Assembly (NCBI GenBank): GCA_027491165.1 | Contig: JAIXWS010000010.1 | Span: 1 to 64,000 of the forward strand | Reading direction: 5' to 3' | Source: Sphingobacteriales bacterium | GTDB taxonomy: Bacteria > Bacteroidota > Bacteroidia > Chitinophagales > Chitinophagaceae | DNA: 64,000 nucleotides | Shown: piece by piece, positions 19,628 to 28,341 of the stretch | Numbering within the stretch: position 1 is the stretch's first letter | Layout of the letters: the number at the start of each line of letters is the position of its first letter | Made by a program: the position numbers and the translations under genes | The notes under the pieces: model-generated | Seen by the model: only the letters and a program-made list of their open reading frames with translations | The model's database searches: none | Told to the model about the DNA's origin: nothing

Positions 19628-19691
19628 AGTATTTGCAGTATCGGTTGTGAGTTTTATTTTTTTGAACGCTAAGCGTTACAATAAAAAACTA

Positions 19692-19886
19692 CTAATCTAA
19701 TTGACCTGTAGTCATTTGTTGTACATAAATCGCTTTCAAAACCTCAAAACGACGTTTTACTGATGGTTTTGTAAAGGCTTGGCGTTTGCGCAATTGAACA
19801 AGTGTACGAGATTTTTCAAATTTCTTCTTGTACTTTTTAAGCGCTTTATCAATATTTTCGCAGTCTTTAGAATCAATGATTAACAT
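19692..19886 (-). CDS. rpsU: 30S ribosomal protein bS21
   Basis: 64 aa basic protein NIDKALKKYKKKFEKSRTLVQLRKRQAFTKPSVKRR. Confidence 0.95.
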   Translation of the reverse strand: MLIIDSKDCENIDKALKKYKKKFEKSRTLVQLRKRQAFTKPSVKRRFEVLKAIYVQQMTTGQLD

Positions 19887-19897
19887 AAAATGAATAT

Positions 19898-19907
19898 ACC
19901 TCCTTTT
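19898..19907 (-). promoter_or_regulatory. Strong Shine-Dalgarno (AAAAGGAGGT) upstream of rpsU
   Basis: Minus strand CTACCAAAAGGAGGTATATTCATTTTATG. Confidence 0.8.
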
Positions 19908-19927
19908 GGTAGATTTTTTTGAGACCG

Positions 19928-19935
19928 CAAAAGTA
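19928..19935 (-). promoter_or_regulatory. rpsU promoter: TTTG (19955-19958)-N19-TACTTTTG
   Basis: Full match to the Bacteroidetes -33/-7 consensus on minus strand. Confidence 0.75.
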
Positions 19936-20007
19936 AGTTAATTTTTTCTTCTTCCAAATTTTTTTTATTCGATACTTTTACAAGCGCTTTGGCGTTTACC
20001 TTAGACT

Positions 20008-20547
20008 ATGAAACAGACCAAAATAGCCTCCTTGTTAGCCATTACCGTCTTATTCTTTGTTTCTTCTTGCGAAAAATGGAAAGACCAACCTGCACAAAAC
20101 TTAGGCCTTTCTAATAAATATTGTAATGTGCCGACTGCCATAAATTATAATGTTGGCTTCCCTGGTATTGAAGATAACAGCACCTGCATTTACCCCTCTA
20201 CCCCATTTGCAGGAAATTATAGTTTTCGAGATTCCATCTATAACAATGCCAATGAGCTAGTTATTGGCGACTCTATTCATTTCACAATAACGGTTAGGGA
20301 TAGTTGTAGGTTTAGCCTTCAAAATTTTTGCAGCAATGTCAATTCATTGAAATTTACTGCCAACCGATATTACAGGGCCGAAGCAGACAGTATTATTGGT
20401 GCTGGAACACAGTTGATGTGCCGCATACAAGACACGCTAAGCGGTAGAATGGAGTATAGAAATACGGATAGCTCTTTATACCTTGAATGGGCTATTGTAA
20501 GCGATACAGCAACAAACTGGCACAAAGGAAGAGCCTATAAAAAATAA
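20008..20547 (+). CDS. Putative lipoprotein
   Basis: Signal peptide with FFVSSCEKWKD lipobox; no family recognised. Confidence 0.75.
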   Translation: MKQTKIASLLAITVLFFVSSCEKWKDQPAQNLGLSNKYCNVPTAINYNVGFPGIEDNSTCIYPSTPFAGNYSFRDSIYNNANELVIGDSIHFTITVRDSCRFSLQNFCSNVNSLKFTANRYYRAEADSIIGAGTQLMCRIQDTLSGRMEYRNTDSSLYLEWAIVSDTATNWHKGRAYKK

Positions 20548-20550
20548 ATC

Positions 20551-21156
20551 ATGTTTACAGGAATTATAGAATCAACAGCACACATCGCAGCCATTATTAA
20601 CAATGGATCAAATACTGATTTCTGGGTAGAAAGCGGTTTGACCAGTGAATTCAAAATTGATCAATCCGTTGCCCATAATGGCGTTTGCCTTACAGTAGTC
20701 GAAATCAATGAAAATCAATACAGAGTAACGGCTGTGGATGAAACATTGCGAAAAACCAGTTTGAATTCTTGGGCTATCGGCGATGTCTTGAATCTAGAGC
20801 GCTCACTCCAATTGGGCGCCCGACTAGATGGTCATTTAGTGCAAGGACATGTAGATACTACAGGCAGATGCATTGAAAAGAAAACACTTGACGGCAGTTG
20901 GTTATTCCGTTTTCAGTTTGATGAACAATTTGCTGCTTTGGTCATCGAAAAAGGATCAATATGTCTAAACGGAGTAAGCTTGACCATTTTCAATGTGGGC
21001 AAAAATGAACTAACCGTTACCATTATACCTTATACCTACGAGCACACCAATTTTTCAAGTATGGAAGAGGGAAGCATTGTCAATATTGAATTTGACGTAA
21101 TGGGTAAATACCTTTTGCGCCACCAAATGCTAAATAATTTGGAGTCAGCATCCTAG
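20551..21156 (+). CDS. ribE: Riboflavin synthase (alpha subunit)
   Basis: MFTGIIESTAHI, NGVCLTV, DGHLVQGHVDTTG, KGSICLNGVSLT. Confidence 0.96.
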   Translation: MFTGIIESTAHIAAIINNGSNTDFWVESGLTSEFKIDQSVAHNGVCLTVVEINENQYRVTAVDETLRKTSLNSWAIGDVLNLERSLQLGARLDGHLVQGHVDTTGRCIEKKTLDGSWLFRFQFDEQFAALVIEKGSICLNGVSLTIFNVGKNELTVTIIPYTYEHTNFSSMEEGSIVNIEFDVMGKYLLRHQMLNNLESAS

Positions 21157-21163
21157 ATATACA

Positions 21164-21370
21164 ATGAGCGTCCTGAAACTTTGTGCCTATTTGGTTTTAC
21201 AACAATTTGAATACCCATTTGATTAGATATAGAGCATTAGCGCTGATCAAAATAACAAATTCAGTACTGCAGGCCTAATTTATGAGAAGATTATAAGCAA
21301 CAAACTAAACCCCTCCGGTGCAGGAGCTCCTATATCTACCAATTCATTTAGCACTACATTTACCGTCTAA
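21164..21370 (+). pseudogene. Possible decayed coding remnant between ribE and the CDF transporter gene
   Basis: Two short protein-like reading frames: MSVLKLCAYLVLQQFEYPFD* from 21164, and a 45-codon frame 21233-21370 ...NNKFSTAGLIYEKIISNKLNPSGAGAPISTNSFSTTFTV*. Confidence 0.3.
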
Positions 21371-21379
21371 TTTCTTTGA

Positions 21380-22363
21380 ATGAAATCGGCCATTCGCATC
21401 CAAAAATACATCGCTCTTTTTTCTGTACTGCTCTTTGCAGGAAAGCTATGGGCTTGGTATTTGACGCATTCAGTAGCAATTTTGACCGATGCATTAGAAA
21501 GCACTGTAAATGTCATTACCGGATTTATTGGATGGTATAGCATATCCTTGGCAGCAAAGCCCCGAGATGCCAATCATCCCTATGGGCATGGCAAAGCCGA
21601 GTTTATTTCAGCCGCAGTAGAAGGAGCCTTAATAGCCTTAGCAGGGCTCATGATTCTTTACCAAGTTGTTTATACCTTTTTTCATCCTGTAGCACTCAAT
21701 AAGCTTGATGTAGGTATTATCATCACCTTGATAACAGGTGTCTTGAATTTTCTTTTTGGGTGGTATGCCTTGCGCGTGGCGCGCCAACAAAGAAGCATGA
21801 CTGTTGAAGCAGCTGCTACACACCTGAAGTCGGACGCCTACTCAACCTTCGCCATAGTTGCAGGTTTGATCTTATTGCATTTTACAGGTTGGGCCTGGAT
21901 GGACCAACTCATTGCTGCAATTTTTGGATTAGTCATTATTGTTACGGGCTACAAAGTTTTGCGCAAATCTTTGGCTGGAATTATGGATGAGGCTAATGAA
22001 CAATTACTGAAAGATGTATTGACCATTTTAAATGAAAAGCGGAGTGCCGAGTGGATTGATTTGCATAATATGCGCACCATACAATATGGACAGGTTTTAC
22101 ATATTGATACCCACCTTAGCTTACCATGGTACTACAATGTCCTGCAAGCAGAACAAGAAATTCATCGATTGGAAAATATGATCAACAATGAATTTAAGGG
22201 CAAAGTGGAGTGCTTTATCCATATCGATGCCTGCAAAGATTTCTCCTGCTCTATTTGTACCATGCCCCAATGCCCCGAGCGAAAACATGATTTGACAAAG
22301 CAGTTGGAGTGGAACTTTGAGAATGTATTGACCAACCGCCAACATGGCAAACCACAAGTTTAA
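21380..22363 (+). CDS. Cation diffusion facilitator family transporter
   Basis: LTDALESTVNVITG, ANHPYGHGKAEF, HLKSDAYSTFAIVAG, multiple TM segments. Confidence 0.93.
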   Translation: MKSAIRIQKYIALFSVLLFAGKLWAWYLTHSVAILTDALESTVNVITGFIGWYSISLAAKPRDANHPYGHGKAEFISAAVEGALIALAGLMILYQVVYTFFHPVALNKLDVGIIITLITGVLNFLFGWYALRVARQQRSMTVEAAATHLKSDAYSTFAIVAGLILLHFTGWAWMDQLIAAIFGLVIIVTGYKVLRKSLAGIMDEANEQLLKDVLTILNEKRSAEWIDLHNMRTIQYGQVLHIDTHLSLPWYYNVLQAEQEIHRLENMINNEFKGKVECFIHIDACKDFSCSICTMPQCPERKHDLTKQLEWNFENVLTNRQHGKPQV

Positions 22364-22384
22364 AAAGTATATTTTTACCTTCTG

Positions 22385-23773
22385 ATGAATCCAAACGATA
22401 CAATTGTTGCCATCGCTACTGCACCCGGAATGGGCGCCATAGGTGTGGTGCGTCTTAGTGGTCCTGATGCCATTGGCATAACCCAAGCAGTGTTTAAAGG
22501 AAAAGACCTTAGCAAACAAGCGAGCCACAGCATCCATTTTGGGCATATTGTATCAAACAAAGGCAATATTAACGAGCAGATGATTGATGAGGTAGTTGTC
22601 AGTATTTATAAAAATCCGAAAAGTTATACGGGCGAGGATGTAGTAGAGATTAGTGGTCACGGCTCCTCCTTTGTTTTGCAAAATATAGTGAATGTTTGTG
22701 TGGCCAATGCTGCCCGAATGGCACTTCCTGGTGAATTTACCCAACGTGCTTTTCTCAATGGAAAATTGGATTTAGCGCAAGCCGAAGCAGTAGCCGACCT
22801 GATTGCTGCTGATAGTGCTGCTGCCCAACAAACAGCACTTAAACAATTGCGTGGTGGTTTTTCTAGCGACCTCAAAAGCCTGCGCGAGCAGCTCATCAAC
22901 TTTGCTGCCCTTATCGAACTCGAATTAGATTTTAGCCAAGAAGATGTTGAATTTGCCGATCGCACACAGCTTGGTCAATTGATTGAGGCCATAAAAACCG
23001 CTACCCTGCAATTGATTCAATCCTTTAGTCTGGGCAATGCAATTAAAAACGGCGTAAGTGTTGCGATAATCGGTAAACCCAATGCAGGAAAAAGCACCTT
23101 ACTCAATGCTTTGCTCAACGAGGAAAGAGCCATTGTGAGTGATATTGCTGGTACCACCCGCGATGCCATTGAAGAGCGATTGAACATTAATGGTTTGATT
23201 TTTAGATTAATTGACACCGCTGGCATACGCAGCAGCAAAGGCGATGTAATTGAAGATATTGGTATCGAACGTTCCAAAGCCAATGCCGAAAAAGCAGACC
23301 TTATTATCCACCTCGAAAGTTTGATGGAAGATAATACAGAGGATAGCTTGGACTGGCTCATACCTTATGCCGATAAGGTAATTGGTGTATGCAATAAGGC
23401 CGACGAATGGGAGGCTCAAAGCATACATGAGGGTTTATCAATAGAGAACCGAGACCATAGTAAACTGTATATCTCTGCCAAAAAAGGAGAGGGAATTGCT
23501 GCGCTAAAGGAAAAGCTATTTGAAAGGGTAAATCGCGGACAAATACAAGCAGAAAATACGATTGTGACCAATGCCCGCCACCACGATGCCTTACTGAAAG
23601 TAGAGGATTGTTTACAGGATATTCAATCGGCCATGGAAAACAATATCTCTGGCGAATTATTAGCCCTCGATATCCGCCGCTGCCTGCATTTCTTGGGTAC
23701 GATCACCGGTCAAGTAGAGGTTGACCGTGATATTTTAGGGACTATTTTCGGTAAGTTTTGTATCGGAAAGTAA
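22385..23773 (+). CDS. mnmE: tRNA uridine-5-carboxymethylaminomethyl(34) synthesis GTPase MnmE
   Basis: DTIVAIATAPGMGAIGVVRLSG, GKPNAGKSTLLNALL, DIAGTTRDAIEE, C-terminal GTIFGKFCIGK. Confidence 0.97.
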   Translation: MNPNDTIVAIATAPGMGAIGVVRLSGPDAIGITQAVFKGKDLSKQASHSIHFGHIVSNKGNINEQMIDEVVVSIYKNPKSYTGEDVVEISGHGSSFVLQNIVNVCVANAARMALPGEFTQRAFLNGKLDLAQAEAVADLIAADSAAAQQTALKQLRGGFSSDLKSLREQLINFAALIELELDFSQEDVEFADRTQLGQLIEAIKTATLQLIQSFSLGNAIKNGVSVAIIGKPNAGKSTLLNALLNEERAIVSDIAGTTRDAIEERLNINGLIFRLIDTAGIRSSKGDVIEDIGIERSKANAEKADLIIHLESLMEDNTEDSLDWLIPYADKVIGVCNKADEWEAQSIHEGLSIENRDHSKLYISAKKGEGIAALKEKLFERVNRGQIQAENTIVTNARHHDALLKVEDCLQDIQSAMENNISGELLALDIRRCLHFLGTITGQVEVDRDILGTIFGKFCIGK

Positions 23774-23774
23774 G

Positions 23775-24857
23775 TTACTTTCTACCCAGCACATCCCACA
23801 TCAGCTCCACCAAGCCATGATTGGTTTTGTCTTGCACTAATTCCCAAAACATAATACCGCCCAACTTTTTTTGCTGCACATATTGCGATTTAGCTTTTAT
23901 AGAGCCCTCATTATCGAAGGTGGCAAATAATTGCTTTTGGGCATTGTATTGATAAGGTGCTTGTGCTTTTTCGTCCCAATGGTATACAAATCCCGAAGTA
24001 TCGGAAAAATAGGTGGAAAAGTTCGCATAATCAACCCCTTCTTTAAATACACCCGATTGGTATAAACCATCATTATTGGCAGAAACCTTTTCCCAAACAC
24101 GGGCATAAAAAGCTGCACCAATAATGAGTTTATTGGCAGGCACTTTGTGCTTGAGCAGCCAGCTTACAGATTGATCAGTAGATTCTTGTCCGGCCCGATA
24201 GCTGTACAAAGGCGTATGGTGCCCAGTAGTAGTTGCATATCCACCCACTAAATCATAGGTCATTAAATTGATAAAATCGACCAAGGGATGCACTTTTGGC
24301 CAATCAATCGATTCCTCAAGGTATTTTATAAATCCACCAGCCGCAAAAGTGAGCAAATATTTATGACCCATTTCTTGGCGTAATTCCTTGAGCAATGCTG
24401 TAAAATTATCCCGATCACTTGTATCATATTTATGACCGGGAAAACCTTCAATAGCAGGATATTCCCAATCGAGGTCGATACCATCAAGATTATATTGGCG
24501 TAATAAGGCAGCAGTTGTTTGAGCAAAAGTTTTGCGATGTTGGGGGTTGGCAAATAAATCACTACAAGGCGCACAGCCACTCCAGCCACCCATCGACACC
24601 ATTATTTTGAGTTGAGGATATTTCTTTTTTAAGGCCACAATTTCCAAAACTATTTTTTCTTGCTCGGTATCACGCAGCATTAAGCTATCATTTTGCAACT
24701 TCACAAAACTATAAATAATATGGGTCAGTTTTTCTAAAGGAAATTGCTGCAATCGTGCCGCATTACCGGTATAATAGGCTATTATCTTAGGTTGTGATTG
24801 CGCTAAACCACTACAGCACAAGCATAGTAAGAAACAGAAGAGTACTTGTTTATTCAT
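23775..24857 (-). CDS. Glycoside hydrolase family 18 (chitinase-like), exported
   Basis: Catalytic DGIDLDWEYP; KIIAYYTGNA; LVDFINLMTYDL; start reset to MNKQVLFCFLLCLCC signal peptide. Confidence 0.92.
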   Translation of the reverse strand: MNKQVLFCFLLCLCCSGLAQSQPKIIAYYTGNAARLQQFPLEKLTHIIYSFVKLQNDSLMLRDTEQEKIVLEIVALKKKYPQLKIMVSMGGWSGCAPCSDLFANPQHRKTFAQTTAALLRQYNLDGIDLDWEYPAIEGFPGHKYDTSDRDNFTALLKELRQEMGHKYLLTFAAGGFIKYLEESIDWPKVHPLVDFINLMTYDLVGGYATTTGHHTPLYSYRAGQESTDQSVSWLLKHKVPANKLIIGAAFYARVWEKVSANNDGLYQSGVFKEGVDYANFSTYFSDTSGFVYHWDEKAQAPYQYNAQKQLFATFDNEGSIKAKSQYVQQKKLGGIMFWELVQDKTNHGLVELMWDVLGRK

Positions 24858-25075
24858 CGGCAATAAAGGTAATGAAATAAGGAAAAGGAATACCAATGCC
24901 GAAGGACTAAAATTGGTTTTGAAACTATGCGAAACACCGATAAAAAAAGGGTCATCAAGAAGCACTTTGAATGCAAAAAAACCAAAGTCAAACTTTATTG
25001 CAAAAAGAAGCAATAATTTAAAGAAGCAAACACGCCGAAAAAGACTATTTTGCAGCAGAATTTTCAATAGAGAAT

Positions 25076-25711
25076 ATGGCTCAAAAATCTACTCCAAAAC
25101 ACATTGCTGTAGCTGGAAATATAGGCGCAGGCAAAACTACGTTAACAGAAATGTTGGCAAAGCATTACGGATGGGAACCTTATTTCGAGGATGTAGAGCA
25201 CAATCCTTATCTCGCCGATTTCTACGAGGATATGCCCCGCTGGTCATTTAATGTACAAATGTATTTTTTGAATAGCCGTATCCGCCAACAATTGGCTATT
25301 AAAGCGGGTAACAAATCAGTGATTCAAGATCGAACTATTTATGAAGATGCGGCCATATTTGCACCCAACCTTTATGAAATGGGATTAATGTCAGGCAGGG
25401 ATTTTGAAAATTACCAGTCCTTTTTCAACAACTTAAAACAACTCATCAATCCGCCCGATTTGCTGATATACCTCAAAGCATCGGTTCCCAAATTAGTTGA
25501 TCAGATACAAAAAAGGGGCAGAGAATATGAAGAAAATATTCGCCTAGATTATTTAAAAAGACTCAACGAATTTTACAACAAATGGATTGATAACTATAAA
25601 GAAGGTGCTTTATTGGTTATTGATTTAGACAAGTTAAACTTTGAAGAAAATACGGATGATTTTGCTGAAGTGCTGAAGAAAATTGAGCAAGAAATAAGCA
25701 AAGCATCTTAA
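25076..25711 (+). CDS. Deoxynucleoside kinase family protein
   Basis: IAVAGNIGAGKTTLTEMLAKHYGWEPYFEDVE...QDRTIYEDAAIFA. Confidence 0.92.
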   Translation: MAQKSTPKHIAVAGNIGAGKTTLTEMLAKHYGWEPYFEDVEHNPYLADFYEDMPRWSFNVQMYFLNSRIRQQLAIKAGNKSVIQDRTIYEDAAIFAPNLYEMGLMSGRDFENYQSFFNNLKQLINPPDLLIYLKASVPKLVDQIQKRGREYEENIRLDYLKRLNEFYNKWIDNYKEGALLVIDLDKLNFEENTDDFAEVLKKIEQEISKAS

Positions 25712-25757
25712 AATTACCGGAAAGGCCAAAGCTTTTCCCTTCAAAAATCGAATACAA

Positions 25758-28319
25758 ATGACCCTAAGATTAAGGATATTTTTTTGCCTCTGTTTTTTAG
25801 CGTTGCATGCAACAGCCTTGGCTGGAAAAATATCGGGTAAAATAGTTGATGAAGATGGATTGCCCCTAGCTTTTGCAAGTGTACTCGTCAAAGGCACTAC
25901 CCTAGGTACCAGTGCTAATGCCGAAGGATTCTATGTCCTTAACCTACCAGAAGGCAACTACTTATTGCAAGCGCAATATATCGGTTACAAACAAGAACAG
26001 TTTGCCTTAAAAATAACGGCAAATGATAACATTCAACATCATTTTACCCTTTCGGCACAAGGCTATGAATTAAAAGATTTTGTCGTAAAATCAGGTGGTG
26101 AAGACCCGGCTTATCGAATCATTCGTAATGCCATCAAACGAAGAAGCTTCCACCTGAAACAAATGCAGTCCTTTCAAGCCAGTATCTATTTAAAAGGAGT
26201 ATTGCGCAATCGCAAAACGCCTAATAACATAATGGGTATTAAGCTTAAAGAAGATACAAAAAAAGACATGAAAGGCTCTATGGGATTAGATTCTGCGGGC
26301 AAAGGTGTTTTGTATCTTGCGGAGCAAGTTGCCGATTATTTCACCGCCGGTAAAAAAAATAAGCTCATCATTCGATCCGTAAAAGAAAGCGGTGCACCCA
26401 ATGGTGTGGGCATGGGTAGTGTGCCCCCAGTGATTAATTTTTACGAAAATAATGTCAATGTATTGGTCAGTAGCGGAGCAAACGATTTAGGCTTTGTATC
26501 ACCAATAAGTGCCTCTGCCCTTGGCTCTTACAGCTATAAGCTCATGGGCGATTTTAAAGAAAATGAGCAAACTATTTATAAGATTAAAGTCACACCGAAA
26601 AGGAATTTTGAGCGATGCTTTGTTGGAGACATCTATATTGCCGATGAAGATTGGGCTATACATAGTGTGCAACTTTTACTCACCAACAAACAAGGATTAG
26701 ACTTACTAGACACCCTGCGTACCGAGCAATTATATGTGCCTTTGGGTAAAGATATTTGGGTAATCAAAAACCAGGTATTCTACCCTACACTCAACATTTT
26801 TGGCTTCGATATTTCAGGCAATTTTGTAACCGTATACGACAATCAAAAAGTAAACCATAGCATAGCCGACAGTATTTTCAATAAAAAAACAACGATTTCC
26901 TATCAACGAGATGCCACTAAAAGAGATGAAGCTTATTGGAATGAGTTAAGACCGCTAGCATTGGAAGAAGATGAAAATAAAAACTATAGCTACAAAGACA
27001 GCATATACAAAGTAGAAACAGATCCTGCACGAATAGACTCTCTCCGTAGGCGTGGCAACAAAACAAGTATCAAAGAATTCTTTTGGGGCGGAATCAGCGT
27101 CAACAGCAAGGCCTACAAACATAGACTGAGTATTTCGCAAGCTTTATTTGATGTGCAGTACAATACAGTTGAAGGATTAAACTATGCCCCCAACATCAAT
27201 TATAGACTTAAAATAGACAGCGGAAAAACAATAACAGCCGAGGCACAGTTGCGCTACGGATTTAACAATACACGTTTTAATGCTAAAGGGCTGCTGCGAT
27301 ATACCCAAAGCGATAGAAAGTGGGCAACTAGAAAGTGGTCAATCGCACTAGCAGCTGGAAAATATATAACCCAACTTAATAATGATAACCCAGTAGGAGA
27401 ATTGGTGAATACTTATGTTTCACTAGTGGAACAAAGAAATTATTTTAAAATTTACGAACGATGGTTGGCAGGAGTGCAGCTCAAAAGAAATTATGGCAAT
27501 GGTTTTTTGTGGCAGGCATCAGTGCATTATGAAAATAGAATTCCCTTGCAAAACACAACCGACTTCTCCTTTGTAAAAAATAAAAACATCAATGACTTTA
27601 CCGATAATTTACCACAGGAATTTGCGAGCCAAGCGATGCGAGCTCACCAAGCGTTGATCGCCAAAATAGAATTGAGCTACCAGCCAGGAGTTCATTATAC
27701 CCAATTTCCAGAGCGTAAAGTGCCCCAAGGAAGCAATGCTCCTGTTTTTTCAGTATCCTACCAAAAAGGAATACCTGATTTACTCAACAGTATTGTAGAT
27801 TATGATAAATGGGAATTTCATATTCAAGATGAGGTAAACATCAAGCGTATGGGTAGCTTTGAATACAATGCAGTTATTGGTGGTTTCATCAATGACGACA
27901 ATGTGCAAATACCAGACATGAAGCACTTGCTGGGCAACCAATACAGCGTTGCTGGCCCCTATTTACAATCGTTCCAATTAGCACCCTATTATCGATACAG
28001 CAACGTAGCCAAGCTATTTGGCGAATTGCACGTCGAATATTCTTTGAAAGGCCTCATATCAAACAAAATACCCTTTTTCAAACAAGCGCATTGGTATTTT
28101 GTTTTGGGCAACAACAGCTTCTTTACCGAGCAAAATCAATATTACACAGAAGCTTTTGTAGGAATTGACAATATTGGTTTTAAAATGATTAGAGGCATAC
28201 GTTGCGATTTTATAAAAAGCTGGGATAGTTACAAACAAAATATTTTCGGCATTCGTGCGGGCTTTAAATTGGGCAACTCTATCAAAGCAGAAAACAAAAC
28301 CAAATTCAATATTTTTTAA
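25758..28319 (+). CDS. DUF5686/carboxypeptidase-like regulatory domain outer-membrane protein
   Basis: N-terminal KISGKIVDEDGLPLAFASVLVKGTTLGTSANAEGFYVLNLPEG, then a large beta-rich region with YRIIRNAIKRR. Confidence 0.87.
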   Translation: MTLRLRIFFCLCFLALHATALAGKISGKIVDEDGLPLAFASVLVKGTTLGTSANAEGFYVLNLPEGNYLLQAQYIGYKQEQFALKITANDNIQHHFTLSAQGYELKDFVVKSGGEDPAYRIIRNAIKRRSFHLKQMQSFQASIYLKGVLRNRKTPNNIMGIKLKEDTKKDMKGSMGLDSAGKGVLYLAEQVADYFTAGKKNKLIIRSVKESGAPNGVGMGSVPPVINFYENNVNVLVSSGANDLGFVSPISASALGSYSYKLMGDFKENEQTIYKIKVTPKRNFERCFVGDIYIADEDWAIHSVQLLLTNKQGLDLLDTLRTEQLYVPLGKDIWVIKNQVFYPTLNIFGFDISGNFVTVYDNQKVNHSIADSIFNKKTTISYQRDATKRDEAYWNELRPLALEEDENKNYSYKDSIYKVETDPARIDSLRRRGNKTSIKEFFWGGISVNSKAYKHRLSISQALFDVQYNTVEGLNYAPNINYRLKIDSGKTITAEAQLRYGFNNTRFNAKGLLRYTQSDRKWATRKWSIALAAGKYITQLNNDNPVGELVNTYVSLVEQRNYFKIYERWLAGVQLKRNYGNGFLWQASVHYENRIPLQNTTDFSFVKNKNINDFTDNLPQEFASQAMRAHQALIAKIELSYQPGVHYTQFPERKVPQGSNAPVFSVSYQKGIPDLLNSIVDYDKWEFHIQDEVNIKRMGSFEYNAVIGGFINDDNVQIPDMKHLLGNQYSVAGPYLQSFQLAPYYRYSNVAKLFGELHVEYSLKGLISNKIPFFKQAHWYFVLGNNSFFTEQNQYYTEAFVGIDNIGFKMIRGIRCDFIKSWDSYKQNIFGIRAGFKLGNSIKAENKTKFNIF

Positions 28320-28341
28320 AAAAACAAATAGGTTCGAGTAC

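Noticed and set aside
22121-22546. 141-aa minus-strand ORF
   Set aside because: Spans antisense of the CDF transporter and mnmE; composition is not protein-like
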